Positions 58,101 through 64,000 of a DNA stretch of 64,000 bases are shown piece after piece. Location of the stretch: assembly GCF_035083965.1 (NCBI RefSeq), contig NC_089736.1:10192207-10256206 (forward strand), in the 5' to 3' direction. The notes beneath the pieces are model-generated. The model ran no database searches, had not been told where the DNA came from, and saw only the letters and a program-made list of their open reading frames with translations. Each line of letters begins with the position of its first letter. Positions within the stretch are counted from its first letter, which is position 1. Source of the DNA: Branchiostoma lanceolatum. Lineage: Eukaryota; Chordata; Leptocardii; Amphioxiformes; Branchiostomatidae. The translations under genes were made by a program, and so were the position numbers.

Positions 58101-59079
58101 TAAACCATTCATTCATTTATTCATTCATTTTCACACACCAGCTTCGCAGGCACGCGGTGCGATAGCAGCTGGTTCCCGATTCCGTGATCAGGATAAAGAG
58201 TTACACCGTAGTTCGTTGATTTCTATATTCAAATTCAAATCGTTAAGGAGCATCAATCAGTAACGAACCACCTCCCTGTGTGTGCGCCAAGAAGAAAAAA
58301 GTCGAAAGTCGTACAACACACTTGTCAATCAAACGAGTTACAGTGCAGATAGTAGCTTCAAATGAGTGGAACTGGTTGCTGTCACTACTGTAGAGGTATC
58401 TTTACTAGACAACAATGTAGATGTATCCTTACTAGACTACTGTAGAAGTATCCTTACTAGACTACTGTAGAAGTATCCTTACTAGACTACTGTAGAAGTA
58501 TCCTTACTAGACTACTGTAGAAGTATCCTTACTAGACTACTGTAGAAGTATCATTGCTAGACTGACTACTGTAGAGGTGAATGTATCCTTACAAGATCGT
58601 TCGGCTAACTTTCAGACAAGTCGGCAGCTGGCCTGGGGCAACTGCCCAAACAGACAAGTCGGTAGCTTAGGACAAGTCGGCACGGTACTTGCTTGGCACA
58701 TAATTTGTATATTTTGGACTGGAAGAATGATAATTTTATTGATCATATCTCCCATACACAAATGTGTCCAACTTTGAAAGGAAGCCAACATATATCAACC
58801 TCATGCGTGATTTTGCAGGCATAATCATCGTTAATTGTAACTGCAAAATCACAAAAGTATTACGTAACAATTGAATAGACAACCGTGAGAACCCGTAGTC
58901 TGGACACGTCAGCTTTTGAAACAACTAGACGTCGCAGTCAAACCGTATAGCCTAATCGCAATAATCTATCTAACATTACTTACCATGTACATGAGGTTGG
59001 TGGACAGCAGAAGTATCTGTAGACAGCCCATGTAGCCCGGGTTGTGAGGCTTGTACCTGGTAAGCGGCTCTTTCGCCAT
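55123..59079 (-). CDS. Tetraspanin B, 306 residues, 8 exons
   Basis: Exons (right to left): 59079-58984, 57904-57701, 57322-57242, 56977-56891, 56745-56621, 56189-56075, 55719-55636, 55251-55123. Starts MAKEPLTRYKPHNPGYMGCL; TM1 LQILLLSTNLMYMVGGALL; TM2 FIVGVLIFVTGTVGCFA; TM3 YCFLIGFLFILTSAAV; large loop with FECCGVHGYSDWF, PPSCC, a further loop with QDC, and GC before TM4 (LELAVAILALLEMLGLLYSC); tail RKQHEQYLAERKYRRLPSHY, ending NVIID. The loop is interrupted by one phase 2 intron; other introns are phase 0. The long charged tail with a Tyr-based SHYSD motif may direct trafficking. It is head-to-head with tetraspanin C, 462 bases away. Subfamily not assigned. Confidence 0.9.
57424..57556. 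repeat. Short tandem duplication in a tetraspanin B intron
   Basis: GAGCCCCCTAGCAGCTATTC and GAGCCCTCTGGCAGATATTT each precede an 'agtgaactgca' block and a TTTTTxTTGGxGACT end. Two diverged copies of about 50 bases. Confidence 0.55.
58380..58572. repeat. 25-bp tandem repeat in tetraspanin B intron 1
   Basis: About six near-identical copies of TACTGTAGAAGTATCCTTAC TAGAC between 58433 and 58565, with degenerate units on both sides. Confidence 0.9.
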
Positions 59080-59541
59080 TTTTGGGACGACTTTTTCACC
59101 CTTTTGAATGACCCCGAGGTAGAGACTCCGGCCTACACCAAATTAAAACAGAACAAATCCCACGAAAAGTTGTCGGACAAGTCGGTGGGGTTAATGGGAT
59201 GTTCCATTATTACTCGGGGGTGCAAAGGATTTGATTACGTCGCACCATGAAAAAAGTAGTTTGCGCTAGCCGACAAAAATACGTTGTCTTTTATTTCAAA
59301 TGGTTATCAATGTTAGTAACAACGAACACTATCTTGGTCAAGCAAAAATGATCATAGTACGACAACCTTTTACTGCAAATATGTTGTGACCCGCTAGGTG
59401 GGGCTAACCGGCAGTACCTGTTCTGTGATCTACCTGTCTGTCTAGGTCATAGTTCACAGAACTTTTAAACCTCGCGTTTGTGTTCCGCTTTTCACGCGCC
59501 TTTCCTGTCTACTCAGCGCGTACTTATCGGCCCACGGAAGC
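59080..59541. promoter_or_regulatory. Shared region between divergent tetraspanins B and C
   Basis: 462 bases separate the two start codons. I see no coding sequence and no clear TATA box; it should hold both promoters and both 5' UTRs unless there are upstream noncoding exons. Confidence 0.5.
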
Positions 59542-62500
59542 ATGTCTACAGCACAGAGGCTGTTGAAGATAGAGCCGGGGCGAGACAGAGCGGAGACGGT
59601 ACTCATGAAGGGGGCAGACACAGAGACAGAGGCGCGAATCCCGCGCCACAACCCCTTCCTGGTCACCTGCTTCAAATTCCAACTACTTGTCTTCAACTTG
59701 GTGTTTGTGGTAAGTTCGTCTGCGTTTCTTTCTGCATGGTTATATGCAAATTAAAGCTGAGCATTCAAAAAGAAGTAGAATACCCAAAATACATATGCCG
59801 AGAAGATATATATGAACAATCCTCAAGTTCTACTATTCATATATGAAATTTGGAAATGATACTAATGATAAAAGTAGCTCGTATATTATACAGTATCTTC
59901 CTCCCTCCAGTCCTCGCGGCTAGTATATGATATTCATTTTACAAAATCCATTTGCGCCGACTTGTACAAAATTATGTCTGTGTGTTTGTGTGTTTTGGCT
60001 GACATGGGAAATGGTGACTGATAGAAAATGGCACAAATGTTACAACAACTGAATGACTTTGGCAGGTGCGCCGTCCTATAGGAGAGTTATAGCAGGATGT
60101 AAAATGCTGAAAAGTAGAATTCTGCAACAGAGAATTAGGTATACATGGAAGATATGTTCAGGAAATGTTTCAACAGCTGGCGTCTAACATTCTTCGAGTG
60201 TTGAGTCAATACGTGGTTCACTTAACGTGGTAATATCGGGGTTGTTTGCCCAGGGCTCACCCCGGACATGCACGGTGCACTGGGTAGAATTAGTCATGTG
60301 TTTACCTGTCCATGGGAAGATAACAGACGTGCTAACTTAAAAATGTGTCACAAATATGTCGTATCTTATGTCAACACCTGAAACAAATGGCACGAGTCAA
60401 CAGTCATAGATTACTGTGTAGAAATATGCCTTTATCTTAATTGTTATGGAGTGTTTAAAGTTCGTCGTTGTTTCTCCTTGAAATTGTGTAACGTTCGCGT
60501 TATTTACTTAGAAAAGTTGTCGGCAAGCATCTTTTATGCGGACTTTCTGTCAGGAGTTTTATTTTTGAACCGTTTTTCTGCTTCGATGCACAGGTATCGT
60601 CTGCAAGGTCCGCCATGACACTTGCGAGGGGGGCTGTGGAAAACTAGTCCGACAAGTCTGTCACTTCAGTCTCATTTAGCCGATAAATTGGACGTTTGTT
60701 GTTTGTTCGGTCACAGACAAATGCTTAGTGACCTGTGAGATATTTGAATGCACTCGTTTATATAATCTATAACAGTGGAGTTGCTTTGTTTTGATTCCCT
60801 GGTTGTTGGTTTGTTTTGGTAGACACCCTGTACCAAAAGACACACTAGGTCGGACGATCATGTCATGAACTAGTCCAAGCAAAATCTCTCTGTTTAGGCT
60901 TGTTACAATAAAGGAGGTTTAATTAAAAAGGTATTTTTTGTTGCACATTTAGATTGCTTCTTTTAGTTATGAATTTATGAGTCCCGTGCCACTAATCTAA
61001 ACGGAAACGCTGTACACAGGACGTTTCCAGCGAAGGAATTTGTCGTGACTTCCTTTGTAACGGCGCACCCATAGGAGCAGTAGCTCAAGTCTCACTCAGA
61101 CGATCAAACAAACTAAGTAGCACCGGTACATAGCGAGTCATTCAACCCTGCCGATTCCGACATCCCTTTTACTAAGAACTGCCACGCTCGAATGCTTTCC
61201 GCTTGTTCTCGGTATTTGGATTTAACATGAAGCTTGTATCTTATGTCAGACTTCTCAACGGTAAGAGCCATTCATGTCGGTGACCTGGTAAAGGCCCACC
61301 CGCATTTTGACGGGATGAGCCGTTAACACCTGAAAGGGATTGGTGTGGGTACACGGCTGATAGCTACACTATATATATGGTAGCGACAGACATTCTGTCA
61401 TTTTCGTAAGATATGTAAAGAAAAGCAGGGGAATGCAGCAAGTAGAATTAGTAATAGACGGTAAAGATTCATATAAAACTAAGATTCTACTGTGAGAAGT
61501 TTCGAAAAGGCCTTAAAAGCAACAACGGAAAGAGAGAAAGCAGAAATACAGAAGAACAGGTGGGCGCCACAAACCCTTGAGTCCCTCCCCCTAAAGACAC
61601 ATGCGGTCGACCCCTTACCAATACCGGACGGTCCCCTACAATAAGTCCATTGTGTAAACATTATATTGCGAGCAAGCGATTGCACTTGTAGGGGGAAAGA
61701 CGTAAGCAAAAACGCAGGTGCGCTGGTCAAGTGCACTAAAACATTGACGTCATGTTTGTGAGACCGCGCACTAACGTCACCTATCTGTTTTGACCAGATT
61801 GCAGGCACCGCACTTCTCTGTGTGACGACGCTGGCACATTATGCATTCGCTGACTATGTTCGTTACATGGAGGACGAGTTGTGGCCTATCCTCGGCCTGT
61901 GCTACTTTGTGGGAGCCGCCATTTTCCTGACGGGGGCGATCGGCTGTGGGGCCGGATGGTGCGAGACTTACAAAGTGACAATTACTGTAAGTACACGTAT
62001 TTTAGTTCACTCAAATATCCTACAAGTAAATGGCCTATTCCACTCCATTGAGCTAACAATTGGGTGGTCTATACACAGAGTGCATAGACAAATAATACAT
62101 GTGGAGCATTTTCATTTTTACTGTAATTCTTTGCTAGATAACATAACTGAAAGAAGAATTATTGATTTTACAGTACTGTGTGCTGATGACGTTGCTGTTT
62201 CTGCTGACGTCAGCGGCGGCGAGTGCCATCATCGCTTTCGAGGCTGTTGGCAAGGTAACGGCGGGACAACGCCCCTTTTTTTGCAAGTTTTCTTTCAAGT
62301 GTAAAAAAAAAACATTAGGAAAAAAGCTATTGATTAAACTGCCCCCCAAATATTCTATGTTTCTACGCATGATTAGTATCCACTTAATGTTACCTTGAAT
62401 AGGGAATGAGGGGAGGGGGCAAACTTCTCTGTTGGATGGGGGGTACCCACAACACGAAAAGATTCCCTTTCCACAAGAAACTAAAACTTCTAGAATTCTG

Positions 62501-63061
62501 TCCAATTACTAGTAATCAAAGCTCACAAAACCTTTGTTTCTTTTGTTTATGTTTGTTTTGTTTGTTTTGTTTTGTTTTGAATTCGTATCTCCCTCCCTCC
62601 CAGGATAACCATACTAACAACCTGAACCAAGGGTTGACTGTAAGTGTTAGTACTAACTTAGTTTAGCTTCATTTGAACAAGTAACTCTTTTCTCATAATC
62701 TGACAATCATTATGAATCTTTTATACTTTGTGAAAGAGATCTATCTAATTAAGACATTATAGCATTTTTGGTGATTATTCAAATTAGGTCCTTGTTTGCA
62801 TAATTGTTATTTATAAATGTCTCTCTCCTCCTTAGCTACATATGTCACGTGCATGAAGTTCCTACCATACCATCGAACGCAAGAAATGTATCAAACTACC
62901 TCATTATGTATGCAAGTTACGTTTTTATTTGCATCTGATCATGTTACATGTGCGTGTGTTCTGTTGTGTAGCAGGCTGAGTGGAGGGTAGAACGCTTCAT
63001 GCTGAAGTCCATGGACAGAGTGGAGTCCGGTAGGATCATCATGGACGCAGTCCAGGTCCAG
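59542..63061 (+). CDS. Tetraspanin C, 5' part (runs off the right edge)
   Basis: Exons: 59542-59709, 61798-61986, 62174-62254, 62604-62639, 62972-63061; all phase 0. It starts MSTAQRLLKIEPGRDRAE (an unusually long N-terminus; Met22 is an alternative start), TM1 FKFQLLVFNLVFVIAGTALL, TM2 ILGLCYFVGAAIFLTGAIGC, TM3 YCVLMTLLFLLTSAAASAII. Then a 12-codon exon (DNHTNNLNQGLT, with an NHT glycosylation site) and QAEWRVERFMLKSMDRVESG at the start of the large loop. The CCG-bearing exon, rest of the loop and TM4 are not found before 64000 and should lie beyond. The last acceptor is a tandem TAGCAG. Confidence 0.85.
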
Positions 63062-64000
63062 GTAAGTCCCTGATGTAGTGAGAAATGGGAGCGTCATCCT
63101 GGTAACCATCCCATCGTGGGCTACCCATGATCTCCTCGGTACCGGGAGTGTTGTCCACCCGTCCAAGTCAATAAACGCACGCCGGTGAAGTTTTTACGGG
63201 GCGATATTCACCTCGCTCAAAAATCGGAAAAGTGGACTGTCAGAAAAAGGCCAATAATAACAATTATAAACAAGACTGGCAATGATAAAAAGACATTGCC
63301 ATGGCGACGGTGGTTGTTGTTTTAATTTTTACTGTACCCTGCTTAGGGCACAGTGATAGGTGGTGCTGTTCATACAGGATTTCTAACGAAAAGGGCTGTT
63401 CTACTGGACAAATACACACACAGACACGCACACACGCACACACACAGACAACGACAGTTCCACTAGATTCTACCAGACACACCCCACTGCCAGAACAAAC
63501 ATCGATTTCATCACAGCCTGATCATGACAACTGAAAACAGCCCACGGACCGGGTTCCCACCATACAAAATGACTATTCTACTCTGATAGGACTGCTGTTA
63601 ACAACATGTTAGGCAAAATCTACACAAATTTTAACATCATAGTCCACTTACCAACAGACACAGCATACACCATGCAACAGCTTGTACACTATCTATGTTC
63701 CCTGAACTATAGAACTAAGTCCTCTAGAGCGTGAATGGCCAGGGTGTAAAAATGTGTCCCATGTGTTCTTGGAAGTGTACAGGATTATATCAGCAAGAAA
63801 GTGGCATCTTATCAGCAGGATAATCATCTAGTACTATACAACTGGCTTGCTAAATTTCCTTGCGACAGTGAAATTTTTCATTGATCGATCTGGCTTGGAC
63901 ATGTTCCCAATGTCGTGAATGAGGTTAATGCCCTTTAATTAATCTGCTTGTATAGGTAACTGAAGCAGCGTGTACACAATCGTTAGCAGTACAGAGTTCA
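63062..64000 (+). other. Intron of tetraspanin C to the window edge
   Basis: No further exon seen. Contains a CA-rich microsatellite at about 63408-63450. The sequence after exon 5's GTAAGT donor is otherwise unremarkable. Confidence 0.5.

Noticed and set aside
1-64000. Old virus copies, LTR elements or Polintons
   Set aside because: I recognised no capsid, envelope, polymerase or integrase frame and no long terminal direct repeats.

Overview
The window looks like nuclear DNA of an invertebrate deuterostome, most likely an amphioxus (Branchiostoma). The basis is intron-rich genes with GT..AG splicing, an extracellular protein built from shuffled LDLa, discoidin, kringle and somatomedin B modules, a Methuselah/secretin-type 7TM receptor, a deuterostome-like SLC4 N-terminus, and many short inverted-repeat transposons and tRNA-derived SINEs. 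The species is inferred from this content. There are no bacterial operons, CRISPR arrays or rRNA, and I recognised no virus-like element.

Layout. 0.4-2.0 kb (-): the first two coding exons of an SLC4 sodium/bicarbonate transporter, running off the left edge. 2.0-16.3 kb: no convincing exons; repeats and MITEs, probably a long 5' intron or intergenic DNA. 16.76-18.81 kb (+): a two-exon gene for a 50-residue protein of unknown function. 18.77-34.74 kb (-): a 16-exon gene for a ~1511-residue extracellular protein: signal peptide, 18 LDLa modules in one exon, 4 single-exon LDLa modules, two discoidin (F5/8C) domains, 5 more LDLa modules, a Ser/Thr-rich stalk and a hydrophobic C-terminus suggesting a GPI anchor. 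35.44-45.71 kb (+): an 11-exon gene for a ~1131-residue receptor: signal peptide, discoidin-like domain, 4 LDLa, 2 kringles, somatomedin B, Cys-rich ectodomain, 7TM. A 54-residue repeat follows in another frame. 49.57-63.06 kb: three tetraspanin genes, two on (-) and one on (+), the last running off the right edge.

I assembled the exons by hand. Splice phases agree at every junction, and both long coding sequences sum to multiples of three (3396 and 4536 bases). That supports the models but does not replace transcript evidence.

The two large modular genes start back to back, 697 bases apart, and share module types. They may be a co-expressed surface protein and receptor derived from one ancestral locus. 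The two right-hand tetraspanins also start back to back, 462 bases apart. Much of the remaining sequence is mobile-element debris. One MITE has duplicated a splice donor, a 50-bp minisatellite has multiplied a splice donor about 25 times, and a family of MITEs shows 9-bp target duplications.
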